Part shown: positions 48,653 through 59,699 of the stretch, piece after piece
How the letters are laid out: every line of letters begins with the position of its first letter
Numbering within the stretch: position 1 is the stretch's first letter
NCBI GenBank assembly: GCA_030549775.1
Contig: CM060174.1
Span: 41,864,586-41,928,585 of the forward strand
From: Tamarix chinensis
Taxonomy: Eukaryota; Streptophyta; Magnoliopsida; Caryophyllales; Tamaricaceae
Direction of reading: 5' to 3'
DNA length: 64,000 nucleotides
Made by a program: the position numbers and the translations under genes
Notes under the pieces: generated by a model
What the model was told of the DNA's origin: nothing
Database searches by the model: none
The model's input: the letters and a program-made list of their open reading frames with translations, nothing else

Positions 48653-48995
48653 ACCGATCCACCGGTTCGGAATAGTGGTTAGGGTTTTTACCCTATGTGC
48701 GACCGATCCACCGGTTATAATAGTGGTTAGGACATGATGTCCTATGTGTCACCGATCCACCGGTTATAATAGTGGGGGTTCCCGAGCTCAACAAACACAA
48801 ACCTGAGTTTTGCTGAAATGCTTAAAAGATACTAATTACTTACAGTGGAATACCATGCGAGCCGGAGCCAACCGATCCACCGGTTAGGAATAGTGGTTGG
48901 GACGCGTAGTCCTATGTGTCTCCGATCCACCGGCTATAATAGTGGTTAGGGTATGATACCCTATGTGCCTCCGATCCACCGGCTATAATAGTGGG
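48653..48995 (+). repeat. 49-bp hairpin units, two clusters
   Basis: Three cores (CCGATCCACCGGTT..AATAGTGG) begin at 48654, 48703 and 48752, exactly 49 bases apart. After a spacer, a second set of three lies at 48869-48995. Four of the units carry a palindrome: TAGGGT/ACCCTA (48680-48695), TAGGACAT/ATGTCCTA (48728-48744), TGGGAC/GTCCTA (48898-48914) and TAGGGTAT/ATACCCTA (48947-48963). Confidence 0.9.
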
Positions 48996-49739
48996 GGCTT
49001 CCGTACTCGCATGGATTGATAAAAGGCATGACGTGAATTGAATTCTGATAAGAGATCAATTAAATGATTAATCTGGACTACAATTGGGCCTTTGTACATT
49101 TACCAGGTTGATCATATGCATTTATGAATATGCTCTTTTATGTTCTGCACGATTTATGTGTTTGTGTGTTGGCCTTAGTGATCAAGTCACCTTACTCAGT
49201 ACTGGACCCGTACTGATACTACCTTGGTTGATGAGTCCTGTGATGATCCACTGATGGTGGGGAGCAGATCTCTTGTGCAGGTTTAAGATCAGAGACTATT
49301 TTGGGGTGGCAGGCCTGATTTGAGTGAGTAGGCAATCCGGAATTTGACCCATCGGGTTTTATCTTGTTTAAATGTATTTCTATTTGGAAGTTACAAGTGT
49401 TATTTGAAACTTCAAGGGTATTGTAATTAACTCTTAATTTCTCGTACTCTGATTTTGTTGTATGATCTTTCGAATTCTTTTATAAATTGTTAATTTGAAT
49501 TTAACATAAATCTTTTCTTTAGCCTTAGCACTTGGTACTGGAACGGTCGGAGAGAACCGGTCTGGTACGAAGTGTGGCGGTAACATTCCCAGAATTCACA
49601 GGTTTTAAGTGTTTCTATCTTAATTGCTTCTGTTTTAAAAAAAAATTAGTGAATTTTGGGGTGTTACATCTTTAGTGATAAATATTTTTCAAAATAAACA
49701 AACATTAAAAAACAATTCGGAGAATAATTTAAAGATGCT

Positions 49740-50770
49740 AATCCAAATATGGGAATAATTTATGTGAATTTTCTTAGACCATACATCATTAACTCACTCT
49801 AATACTTCTTGATCATTTGTGTGTGTGTGTTTAGCAAGCCAAATCACATTAGCACTCAACTTGACATCACCATTCTTCTTCGTCTGTTAAGACACATTAG
49901 TTAGTCGTTTTTTCCATAAAGATTAATAAATCTATTCAATATAACTATTTAATATTATTACCAATATATTTTCCACCTCTGGGCAGATAAGTTTCCTGTG
50001 GTGTGTTCACATCATTTATCTGAATTTCAATTCTTTCTATTTTGTTGACTTTTTTTCTGCAATTTAAAAATAAAAAAATCAAGTTAAATAATATATACCT
50101 AATAAAGAAACAAGTCAGGCAATAAACTTATCAATAATGGACAGTAGTGCATTAAATTCATCATAATTAAAAGTTTCACAGCATTTTTTCCTATTTTCTG
50201 GGTCAAAATTAGTAGGTGGATGTTTCAAATGTTCCTCATGTGTATCCTCACATTCTTTGTACTAAGAATGCAAGTGAGCTTTCCAATAACAATATAACCA
50301 TTGCATTACAAACAACACAAATGCTTTTAATCTAGGTAATTGATTATTATCTATTATGGTGAACTTGTTGTATGATGTGACAAAAAAAAAACACAAACTA
50401 TATGGTTAACTAACATAGTTTACAGTTTATAAAAGGAAAAGAATGAATATATATAGTATGTATGTGTGTGTGTATCTATATATATACACATACACACACA
50501 CACACACCATCACTAGTAACCACATTACATCACCGTGTTTAACTACTACTTGAATCCAACTGGATACATCCATGAGGGCTTTGGTCCGCACAACATGGCC
50601 ACAAAAATTTACCAAGTTTCTAGAATTTTCTCCAATATCTTAGAGAACATAGTTAGGTATGTCAACCACTAGCTTTGCGATACCACCTAATGTCTTCTTC
50701 TCAATCACATAAGATTTGTACTTGCCTCCCTACCCCTTTTCCTTTTAGCACTAGTAGTTGATGCTATTGC
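49740..50770 (-). pseudogene. CACTA PTTA-like gene, N-terminal part
   Basis: The minus-strand frame has RKRGRG..YKSYVIEKKTLGG near 50690-50750, then KLVVDIPNYVL, NLVNFCGHVVRTKALMD and SSWIQV (50550-50680), the 'basic stretch plus VVR..W' head of PTTA-type proteins. WKAHLHS followed by YKECEDTHEEHLKHPPTNFD (50210-50290) corresponds to the WK.RLH..Y / HPP block, and TKKNGDVKLSANV lies at ~49850. Stops and introns cannot be separated by eye. It is interrupted by the solo LTR and continues at 44640-45039. Confidence 0.65.
50440..50510. repeat. (TA/TG/CA)n microsatellite
   Basis: Runs of ATATATAG, GTGTGTGT and ACACACAC form an imperfect palindrome, inside or in an intron of the PTTA-like gene. 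Confidence 0.8.
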
Positions 50771-52299
50771 AAAAATATGATAAAAAAAACTCAAGGATTA
50801 GTCAATCAATCGGAATTTGAATGAATACAAATTATATATACAAACAATATCAGTAAAAAGTATGCTACCTTGACTGCTATTGCCATCATTTTGTGGGTTC
50901 ACATTTCATGTACACCTATTTTCATGCATATACCGAGTTCTTATTCGAGGTAGAGTATTGTTAGGTTCATTTGTTTTTTTTGGCATTGGATCAACACCCT
51001 TATGTAAAGTCAAAGTCATTTCAACTCTGTCAACAAACTTTTTTATTGCAATCCTTTTGCTTCAACCTTATTAGTCATATAAACAAATAATAACATCAAG
51101 AAAAGAAAATTAATTTCATTTATATGGCATAATGTGAGCAATTTTTAAATCTCTACCTATGCACACATAAACACATAAATTTGTACATTTAAGTATCAAT
51201 TGAGCATTTACAGGAACAATAGATAAATTAATATTTTGATCATCTTCTCAAATAGGACTATGGTTAGCAGAACCAATAGCATCCACAACATCCATATTAA
51301 GTTTACCTTTAACACATCTTCAACCTAATCGCGTTGAGGTCCACTGTGTTGGGATTCATTGGAAACAAAAAAATTATTTTGCTTACTTCTCTTACTACCA
51401 TTTTTTCCAGCTCCTATGCCTTTACCTCCATTATTTGTAAACTCATTTATAGAAAAAAAATTATATTTAAAATCAATAAATTTAATTACATGAGTTCAGA
51501 TTTCAAATCTAATTTGTAGCCATTATATGTCAGCTAATTAAATGTTTACATACCTAAAATATAAAGAAGATTATTTTATATCTAATGAAGAATAAAATTA
51601 GCTAAGTTTCTATTGGTTTTTAATACTCTTATGAATAAAACATGTGGAAGATTATTATATATCTTACTCTTTTAGATGTTTCTAATAAAGTGAAATAGTT
51701 TAGTGGATGTTTATATTTTTCATTAATAGTGTAGTTGACGTTTCTTATTCCTTTGTCATTAATATATATATTTTTGCATATGATTTACGGGAGCTTATTA
51801 TCTTGGATAAGTCAGTAAGACTAAAGGTGCAAGATAATGTGCTAACTCAAACTTGGGCATATTCTAATTACCTAGTTAGTTTAGAGACACTCCTAGTGAT
51901 GGCGAGGTTTTGTATGCTAGCTGAGTTTTATCATAGTAGCAAGTAGGTAGGATTATTAATTAATAAGAAAATATTACAATAAGATCCAGAGTAGGTAAAA
52001 GCATAATGCCTTGCTCTCTACAACCACCAACACTTCTTTTTTTAATGTTCTTACACTTTGTCTTTAGTCAATCTTGCCCTAACATATGTGTAAACTAAAA
52101 CAAGGTAATTAGATTTCACATTATAAAAAACACTACATAAAATTTGAAAGATTTCTTGTCACTAGAAATCATGACTCTATCAAAAAAGTAATACAAACTT
52201 TATAGAATAACTAAAAATATAAATAAAAAAGTTACATAGTTGATCCATACCAAAATAAGTAGTAAGAAAAAAGTCACAATATAGTCAATCCTTAATCTT
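50771..52299. other. CACTA region between its two genes
   Basis: AT-rich. Small frames exist (for example 51707-51946) but none resembles a known protein. It probably contains the PTTA-like 5' exons and an intergenic spacer. Confidence 0.3.
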
Positions 52300-53045
52300 C
52301 AACATCATTAGCAACAATAAAATCATCCAAGTTTGATTTTTGATGCCTTTTCTTTCCATGAATTCCTTCCCTTCATTGATTTATGATATTTATTTGCTTG
52401 TTACCCATTTGACCACCTTTTCTCCTCATTCTACTTTGAAATGATTAGTTGCTAAAGAAATATTTTCCATAAGTCTTATGGGCTGGAAAACATAAGTAGA
52501 ACATTGAATCTCTCCTTATTGCACAAGTTCATCATCAATTTGATCTATTACTTGCTCTTCCTCCACTTCCAGCATGTTATACAAGTCTTGAGGCTCTATC
52601 TTAATCACAACCTTCCAATCATCATGTCTTGTATCTTGAACATAAAATACTTGCTCCACTTGTGGTTCTAATACAAAAGGCTCATCTATTTTTAATGAAG
52701 AACCTCTGTGTATGCTAGTTATTCCATGTTAATCCACTTTATATCTTCTAACTTCATGTTTCACATCATACCAATTACATTTCAAAACAAAAACATGATT
52801 TTCACCGATATATCGCAACTTATAATCATCATATAGTACAACATAATATAATTCATTTGAATGACCATCTCCTTGCACCATAACATTGCCATTTTAACAT
52901 TTCTTATCTACTTCTCAATCAAGTGTATGAAATCTAAACCCATTAGCAATAAGCCCACTATAATGCCTTATGGTGCGTGACGAAAGACACACCAAGTGAT
53001 ACAAACTTTGATCAATTGATCCTTCCTTATATAATTTCTCCACCT
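52300..53045 (-). pseudogene. TNP2 C-terminal exon (DUF4216-like)
   Basis: The minus-strand frame reads LIANGFRFHTLD near 52905-52950, then YYVVLYDDYKLRYIGENHVF (~52800-52860), VLKCNWYDVKHEVRRYK, GITSIHRGSS and EPFVLEPQVEQVFYVQDTRH (52625-52690), then DDWKVVIKIEPQDLYNM. This order (GFRFHT, LKC.W(Y/F)DV, EPFVL..QV.QVFYV.D, W.VVIK..P+.LY) is the DUF4216 domain that closes many plant CACTA TNP2 transposases. It is preceded by an apparent intron and by exons at higher coordinates. Confidence 0.8.
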
Positions 53046-54240
53046 ATTGGTCAATGAAGGAAATATAAATACATTTACACATGTTAGGTAATATTTTATC
53101 ACATCTTTGAGATTACGGGGAGATGATATACATGATCATAAACCCAATCTGCAAGTTGCGTCTTATGTCTCCTTTCTACATTTCTAAGATTTGGATTTTC
53201 ATCCACCAGTTCTTCTTTGTGCATCTTACGTATAAAAATGAAACTCAAAGTTTTAGGAAATTACATATATGAACTTAAATTGCATATATAACAAATAATC
53301 ATATGAATTTTAGAATAACAAATGACTTATTTTACAAATTTTTGAAGCTCATCACAATTATGGAGGACATATTAGTGAGCCTAATAAAACTCCTCAAATC
53401 CAGGATCTTGAAGGATAGGCTTCCCTAATGGACGCCCAATACATTCAAAAATGTCTATAGGATTTCTTTTGTTAGCATTACTAACTTCATCATTTTGAGA
53501 TCTACGATAAAACTTAGTAGCCATGTCATCTATGTACCTAAAACAAAAGATAAGGCATTCATGTTCCAAATAACCCATTGCGATTGAGCCTTCGGGGCAT
53601 GCCTTGTTTTGAACATTAGATTTCAAGGTACGCATATACCTAATAATATAATTTTTTATACAAAGTTAAATGCAATTATAGGTTACGTAATTGTAAAAGT
53701 AAATGAATGTAAAACTTATAATTTAAAAAGCACCTCTCTATTGGTGACATCCAATGATATCTCACTAGCATAGCAATCTTTTCCTCTTCTACCAAATAAA
53801 TGACTAAGTATACCGTAGAAGTGAAGAAGGATGGTAGAAAGACCATTTATAACTTACATAATGTGTACATGATTTGACTTTCAAGAGTATCCAAATCCTT
53901 CATGCTTAAGTTCTTTGAGCACAATTTCCTAAAGAAGGAACTTAATTTAATTAACGGCTCATAAACATGTTTGGGAAGGAGCCAACGATAGTAATAGGAA
54001 GAAGTTGCTCAATAAAGACATGATGATCGTGACTCTTCAAGCATGAGATCTTCCAGCCATTATCATTCACATAAGGGGAGAGATTTGAACAATATCCATA
54101 AATAGTCTTCAAATTTTGAAGCATCTCATAAAATATAATTTTTTCATCACCCCTCAACGTATAGAATGCTATAAGCACTCTTACTCTATCCTCTTCAACA
54201 ATTAGATGAAGATCTTCTCTTATACCCATGGACACTAAAT
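53046..54240 (-). pseudogene. TNP2 middle part (DUF4218-like)
   Basis: LKSHDHHVFIEQLLPITIVG (53990-54045) begins the DUF4218-like section. After a broken stretch and a likely intron (about 53640-53740), NKACPEGSIAMGYLEHECL and FCFRYIDDMATKFYRR (53510-53615), IDIFECIGRPLGKPI (53415-53460) and the HYVLHNCDEL-like stretch (53350-53385) complete it. HKEELVDENPNLRNVERR (53165-53220) follows. Upstream frame 53951-54235 is the longest uninterrupted part. Confidence 0.8.
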
Positions 54241-55957
54241 CTAATCAAGCCTCAAATTATCCTTAGTATTATCTTTGATAACCGTCAACATCCCTATAAT
54301 ATTATTAGACATATTTGTATCAATGTGCATCACATCTAGGTTATGACATAAATTCATCTTGTGCCAATAAGGCAACTCAAAAAATATGCTCTTCTTCCTC
54401 CAACCATATAAGCTATTTGTGTCATCCCACTTCCTCTTTGTAATTATCTTTCCAAATGGTACTTGGGTAAACTGAATAAACTGCCTCAAACCATCATCAC
54501 CTGATAACGGGTTAGGATCAATACCCTTTTCCTTTTTTTTGTCAAAGGCTTTAGGTAATTTTATCCATTTATGATCCATAAGCAACCAATGTCTATGCCT
54601 CATGCAATAAATCTTATTTGTTATTGAACACGATCTACATTCGTTGTGACAACATAGACAAGAAAACAATCCACTAGTGTTCCAACCAGACAAGTCTGTA
54701 TACACTAGAAAATCGCTAATAGTCCATAGCACTTATGCACGCATAACAAAGTTTGTTTAGCATAGGCATCATATGTGTCAGCACCAACTTCCCATAATTC
54801 TTTCAACTCTTCAACTAGGGGTTGCAAATAGACATCGAGATCCATTCTCAATAAGTTAGGACCATCAATAAACAAAGATAATACAATTAAGGAGATTTCA
54901 TACACATCCATGGAGGTAAATTATATGGAACCAAAATAACCGGCCAAATGTTATGAGATGATGCCCTAAAATAATTAAATTGTTGGAAACTAACTATAGC
55001 TAAGCCAAGTCTCACACTATGAGGATCTTCTGCAAATGATGGAAACTCCTCATCAAAATACTATCCTTGAGAGTCCACTAGATGTCTCATTATCCCATCA
55101 TCAACCCTGTCTTCTTTATGCCATCACATATTCTTTGTTGTCATGACAGTCATAAATAACTTTTGCAATATACGCTTTATAGGAAAATATCATAAAATTT
55201 TATGGGGAATCGTTTTTCCGTATATCTTCCACCTTGAGGTGTAGCATTGTGGACATTCTTATGCATCAACATTTTTACGCCAATAGATAATGCAATCATT
55301 TAGACATGAATTTTTATACAATCCAAGCCTAAATCGTATATGATTCTACAACACTCATCATAGGAATTTGGAAGATTACAACCTAATGTCCCATTTGAAG
55401 CTTTCATATTTCCCTAAATGATGTATCACTCCAATGGTTCATACACTTAAGATGTAAAAACTTCATAAGGTACCCTAACTTTGAAACTCTTGAGCCATCC
55501 AAAGTCAAATGATATTTATATTCCTCTAAGAGGTGATAGAATCGAGTTGCTTCACCTATAGTTTCTTCTAAGGTGAAGTTATGTTCATTTCTACTATCAT
55601 TCATTAAAGAAATCAATCCTAGTCACACCACAACCAACTTTTAACATATCTATCATGTCATCATGGTCAAAAGAAGTCTCTTGCTTAGATGGAGATACAT
55701 TCAACACCTCACCATGGTTATCCCACACAACATAAATTTCTAGAATTCAATTCTTCAACAAATGAAAGGGAACTTTAGTTCTATTTTTTAGATTCACATT
55801 TGCACACTTATTACATGGACAACAAATCATTCTTTTAGTGTCTAACTGTTCATTTGAATGTGACATGCTAAAAGTAAAATCTAGAAAATGATCAATCCCT
55901 TCCAAATATTGAGGTGATGCTCAATTCAATTTCATCCATTCTTTATCCATTGGCATA
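54241..55957 (-). pseudogene. TNP2 transposase N-terminal and core part
   Basis: The start is placed at ATG 55957 or just upstream (MDKEWMKLN, 55930-55950), the usual opening of the transposase-associated domain, with a zinc-ligand-like ICCPCNKCANVN near 55815-55850. The core includes KLGYLMKFLHLKCMNHWSD (55425-55485), HLVDSQ and EEFPSFAEDPHSVRLGLA (54990-55090), NIWPVILVPYNLPPWMCMK (54895-54950), SGDDGLRQFIQFTQVPFGKI (54450-54510), YGWRKKSIFFELPYW (54365-54415) and NLDVMHIDTNM (54305-54340; the family has H.LDVMHIEKN). Many stops and frameshifts. Confidence 0.85.
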
Positions 55958-56725
55958 ACCTAATTTGCATTTCCATAGAAAGTTAAACAATTTAGATGAT
56001 ATGTAGAATGGTAATTAACAAAAAATTAGTCATAATTTAAATAATTTCCTCTCTTATTTTCTTCATGTAAACTATAAAAAAATATATGAAATATCTAACC
56101 ACTTACTTTATTTTCTATTCTTTATCCAATTTTTATATCCTACTACTATTAGTTTAATACTTATATTCTATTTATCATTTTTAGCTACCAATTTCAATAA
56201 TAAGTTTTGGTACAATTTTAAGCATGACTAATACTCATATAGAAACTATAATATTTAATTAGATTATATATCCAACAATAGCATCGATTTCAACTCTTCA
56301 ACTATTACAAAACAAAATGAAAAACTTTAGAGTCATCATATGAATAAAAAAAAGAGTAAAAGAACAATAGATGTAGTTGTCAAAAAAGATATATCTAGCC
56401 TGCCTTCTTCTATAAGAAAAACCTATAAGAATGTTGAAAATTAAAAAACATCATCATTATTATAATGTCAAAATTATTGTATAGTACAATATCAATATTC
56501 ATCACACTTGAATTACTATATATAAAATAAGGAAACTTGTTCTAACGGTCATATAGAATGGACTTCATCTTGCTTGACTTTATGTATGTTTATATTATTC
56601 TATATATTCACAATTATCACATGTGTGAAAAGGTAGAGTTAGACCACAAAACTTGAAATTATTTCTCATAATCACATAACCATATATTATTTAATCCTAC
56701 CACACTCTTCATTTGTTATAGACTG
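55958..56725. other. CACTA region upstream of TNP2
   Basis: AT-rich, no frame supported. It would hold the TNP2 promoter and 5' leader if those lay immediately upstream. Confidence 0.3.
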
Positions 56726-57837
56726 TTGCTGTCCCCTTTATTTTTATGCCAAAAGTTTCTCAAATCTTTTCAGAAAAATGGTTTCATAGTCCTTGAAGAT
56801 GTGCTTGAAACAACAGGTTCTCATGGGCAGGAGCATGATCTGGATAAAAAGTGTACCCAACAAGATTTACAGTTATGTTCCTATAGATATACTTTATTCT
56901 TTCTGATTCTATTTATTGCAATCTAAATAGTTTGTCTCACTTCCTAGTGTGTAGTTGGCAGTTGCTGCACTGGCTCATTATAAATTAGAGGAATTGGAAT
57001 TGTTGGTTTATCATAAGAAATTAAAGTCATTGGCAATCCCCTATGGCGTGAGGTCTCTGAACATCAAATAATGAAACCGAGTCTCTAATCTATGAGTTTT
57101 ATGATTTTAATTTTTATAATTTTGTTAGAGGTTAATTGGTTGCTTGAACAATCAACAATTAAAATCTTGGCTTTGTTTGGCAAGTGGTGGTGTATAGAGG
57201 TAAACATTAGTCTCTAAGTTTATTAGTGAAGTTATCCCTAGTTTGAGTATGAATGATAAATGATGATAAGGAAGTGCATTATGAGTAAGTTAAATCATCA
57301 ATCATCAATCATTTCCATTTTTATTTTCCTAAATGAGGCACTAAATTAATGATGGCCTTTTTATAACTTCATAACTATAGTGTTAGTCTAGCAACTTGTC
57401 CGGATGGTTTTAATCTGATAGTTCATGCTAGCTTATGCTAACTACTTTTCTAGATGTCAATGCTTGGTCTGCTTGAAGAAAAATCCTCAGTGACATCTTT
57501 GGTTCATGCATTATTTCTAGGATAATAGTTTAAGGCAGAGTAAAGGTCTGGTTTTGTTGTATACATTTTCATTCGGTTTGCTTGGTAGGTATACCGTTGA
57601 AACTCAGGTAAGAACATGTTACATACACCATTGAAATATCTTTATACTCTTGAAATAGTGAAATTTTTTGGATTAATCTGTCAAATATGAAGGAAACATA
57701 ACATCTTCAACTTATTTTCTATTCTTCAATTTTATCATGCTATACAATTGAGTCTTTTTTGTGAAATAGTGCCTTCTTAATGGATAAAAAACTGGTAAAG
57801 TGTTATGTGCATCATCGCTTCTTTCTGATGGATCTGG
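56726..57837. other. Unassigned segment in CACTA, with a possible short exon
   Basis: No transposon protein could be recognised. A 38-codon open stretch (56955-57071) after a GTGTGTAG acceptor-like sequence reads LAVAALAHYKLEELELLVYH at its start and SLAIPYGVRSLNIK at its end, then stops. Its regular Leu/Glu/Lys pattern looks more protein-like than its surroundings. It may be a captured host-gene exon or chance. Confidence 0.25.
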
Positions 57838-58519
57838 AAGCACCAGTTTTAAGGAGTGGAAGTTGTTGCTCAAAAATTTGATAGAAAATAAAATTAAGAA
57901 GCTAAGACCAGACAATGGTATAACGTTCTACAATGAAGAATTCAATAATTTTTGTAAGGATTAAGGCATAACATGACACTTGACAGTAAAAGGAACACCC
58001 CAAAAAAATGGTGTGGCTGAGAGAATGAATCAAACCATATTAGAAAGGGTTAGGTGCACGCTAATAACCTTTGGTATACCACACATGTACTGGGAAGAGG
58101 CAGCTAAGACTACTTGTTTTATTATAAACATATGTCCTTTAGTTGCATTGGATTTTTTTACTCCTATTGAAAGATAGAGAGGGTCTACACCTGACTATAC
58201 TTTGGTAAAGGTCTTTAGATATGTTTTTTATGCACATTTAAAGGAAGGGAAGCTTGATTCAATGGCGGTTAAATGTATTTTCCTCAAATACCCTGATGGA
58301 GTTAAAGGGTATACGTTGTTAAGTGTTAAGGGAGGATCATTTAAAACCTTCACTAGTAGGGGTGTGGTTTTCAGGGAATTAGTATTTTATAAAGATATAT
58401 TTTTTGATGATGCACTTAGGAGTAGTGCTAATGGTAGTAAATTTAGCATTGAGGTAGAGCATAGAGACACATTGGAACCTACTCAGGGTATTGAGCTTGG
58501 TAGTCATCTAGAGTGCTAG
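57838..58519 (+). pseudogene. Copia integrase fragment inside CACTA
   Basis: FKEWKLLLKNL, KIKKLRPDNGITFYNEEFN, HLTVKGTPQKNGVAERMNQT, YWEEAAKTTCFIINI, then VFRYVFYAHLKEGKLD, KCIFLKYPDGVKGY and SRGVVFRE are consecutive motifs of a Ty1/copia integrase core and C-terminus. The integrase Glu (in NGVAERMN) and the RPDNG Asp are both present. No zinc region lies before it and no RT after it, so only a ~680-base slice is here. It is less broken than the copia element that hosts the CACTA. Confidence 0.85.
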
Positions 58520-58879
58520 TTTGGCATAGATTTATGGTGACATGAAGTTTGTGTCTATACTAAAAAGCTCATAAACCATACATTTGTAAGAAACTAGTAA
58601 GTAGACTATAACTGATACATGCATAAATATTCAAAAGCCTAGTGGAAATACCATTGGATACAATGAAAAAAACTTAATGCCAATTGCCAAGCACCATTTC
58701 AAGCCAACCTCAAAATGAGAATAGTTGTGTAACCATTTAAAAATAGAATGTTAAGATGAATTAATTTTTTTTGTTCCATCACAATTAACACCGTAAAAAA
58801 TAAATAAAATCTGAATAATATTCAAACAAGTCTTACATACAGTATAAATATCCATATTAACTAACAGTTATGAGCCTAG

Positions 58880-59510
58880 ATTACATATTTATATTTTATT
58901 TTAGTTTTTTGGTTAGTAAGTGTGAGATATATTATTTTGAAAGATGAGATTACAAAGTTCCAACAGTACAAGAAGAATCAAAATTATATTAGAGAGTTTA
59001 CTAAGAAAACGAGATCCTTGTAAGATTCACATTGGTGGAATAATTCAATGCGCATCACCGTTTCCAGAGCAATAGCCTTTGTGGTTTACATTAGGGAATG
59101 AGTAGTTTTCTAGAAAATTCTTCTATTTTGTTCTTTCCATATATGATAGATTACTGTAGTGGTTAGTGCTCTAAAGAAATTTTTGTGGATTCTTAGCCCC
59201 CTGACTCCTTGAATGAGCCATCGAGTAATATGCTCTCGAGTGACTAGGTGTTGAGTACTTCTGGCGTTAAGCATAAGTGAAAGCCATATTTAGAGTGAGA
59301 AAGAAATTCAAAGAAAATATGTGCAAGAGTCTCATCATGTTGTTGACAAAGTTCACAAGTTGAAATTGAATTGAACCCTAGGTGCAGCATTCAGTCTCTT
59401 GTAAATAGACGACCGTGCATGACAATCCAAATAATGAATTGGTGTCTAGGGAGAGAAATTAAATTCCATACCAGGTTGTACCATGGGATTTTAGCTTTCC
59501 TAAGTCACAA
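58880..59510 (-). pseudogene. LINE ORF2 3' fragment (zf-RVT) inside CACTA
   Basis: The minus-strand frame reads PWYNLVWNLISLPRHQFIIW near 59435-59495, then IVMHGRLFTRD, STCELCQQHDETLAHIFFE (~59310-59370) and, after a frame change, IYHIWKEQNRRIF near 59100-59145. These are the zinc-binding tail and terminal block of plant L1 ORF2 proteins, seen also at 18771-19700. The RT upstream is absent. Confidence 0.75.
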
Positions 59511-59699
59511 AAGGTGATAGAATTTCAAAATGATGTACTCTTCTACATTCCAACAAATATTTTGAGGATGATCTGGATGGAGAAGAGGTTAAAACACAGG
59601 TCTTTTCTACATGATCTTCCTAAAGACCCACAAGGCATTTGTAGGGGTATTGATATTATTTGGGGTACTAGCAACATTTCACAAAAATGTGACTGATAC

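Larger units (their letters stand above)
47449..49280 (+). other. Candidate intron-like segment inside LTR
   Basis: TTTTAG/GTAAGG at the left and CTTGTGCAG/GT at the right match plant splice-site consensus, with CTGAT 64 bases before the right end as a possible branch point. Equivalent pairs exist at 698-2141, 3778-5955, 14405-16106, 25648-27037 and 33365-34793. A strong short hairpin lies ~20-30 bases upstream of the donor in four copies. The tandem tract and hairpin units lie wholly inside. This is inference; conservation could reflect common descent alone, and splicing is untested. Confidence 0.35.
45045..49668 (+). mobile_element. Solo Family T LTR, 4.6 kb, exact TSD TCTTT
   Basis: Starts TGAAATGCCCCGAAAA, ends TTTTGGGGTGTTACA, and is flanked by identical TCTTT (45040-45044 and 49669-49673). 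No internal region. It is the most complete copy: GC-rich block (45540-46380), TATA-like site (46083), ATT-rich zone (46600-47210), leader hairpin (47418-47429), donor-like GTAAG (47449), tandem tract (47690-48280), hairpin units (48653-48995), TCAGTAC/GTACTGA stem (49196-49216), acceptor-like TGCAG (49280) and terminal hairpin (49529-49574). It is the best reference copy for the family. Confidence 0.93.

Noticed and set aside
48653..48995. Regular ~49-bp units resembling a CRISPR array
   Set aside because: Spacers are variants of one another, units also occur in several LTR copies, and there are no cas genes; the context is a plant retroelement.
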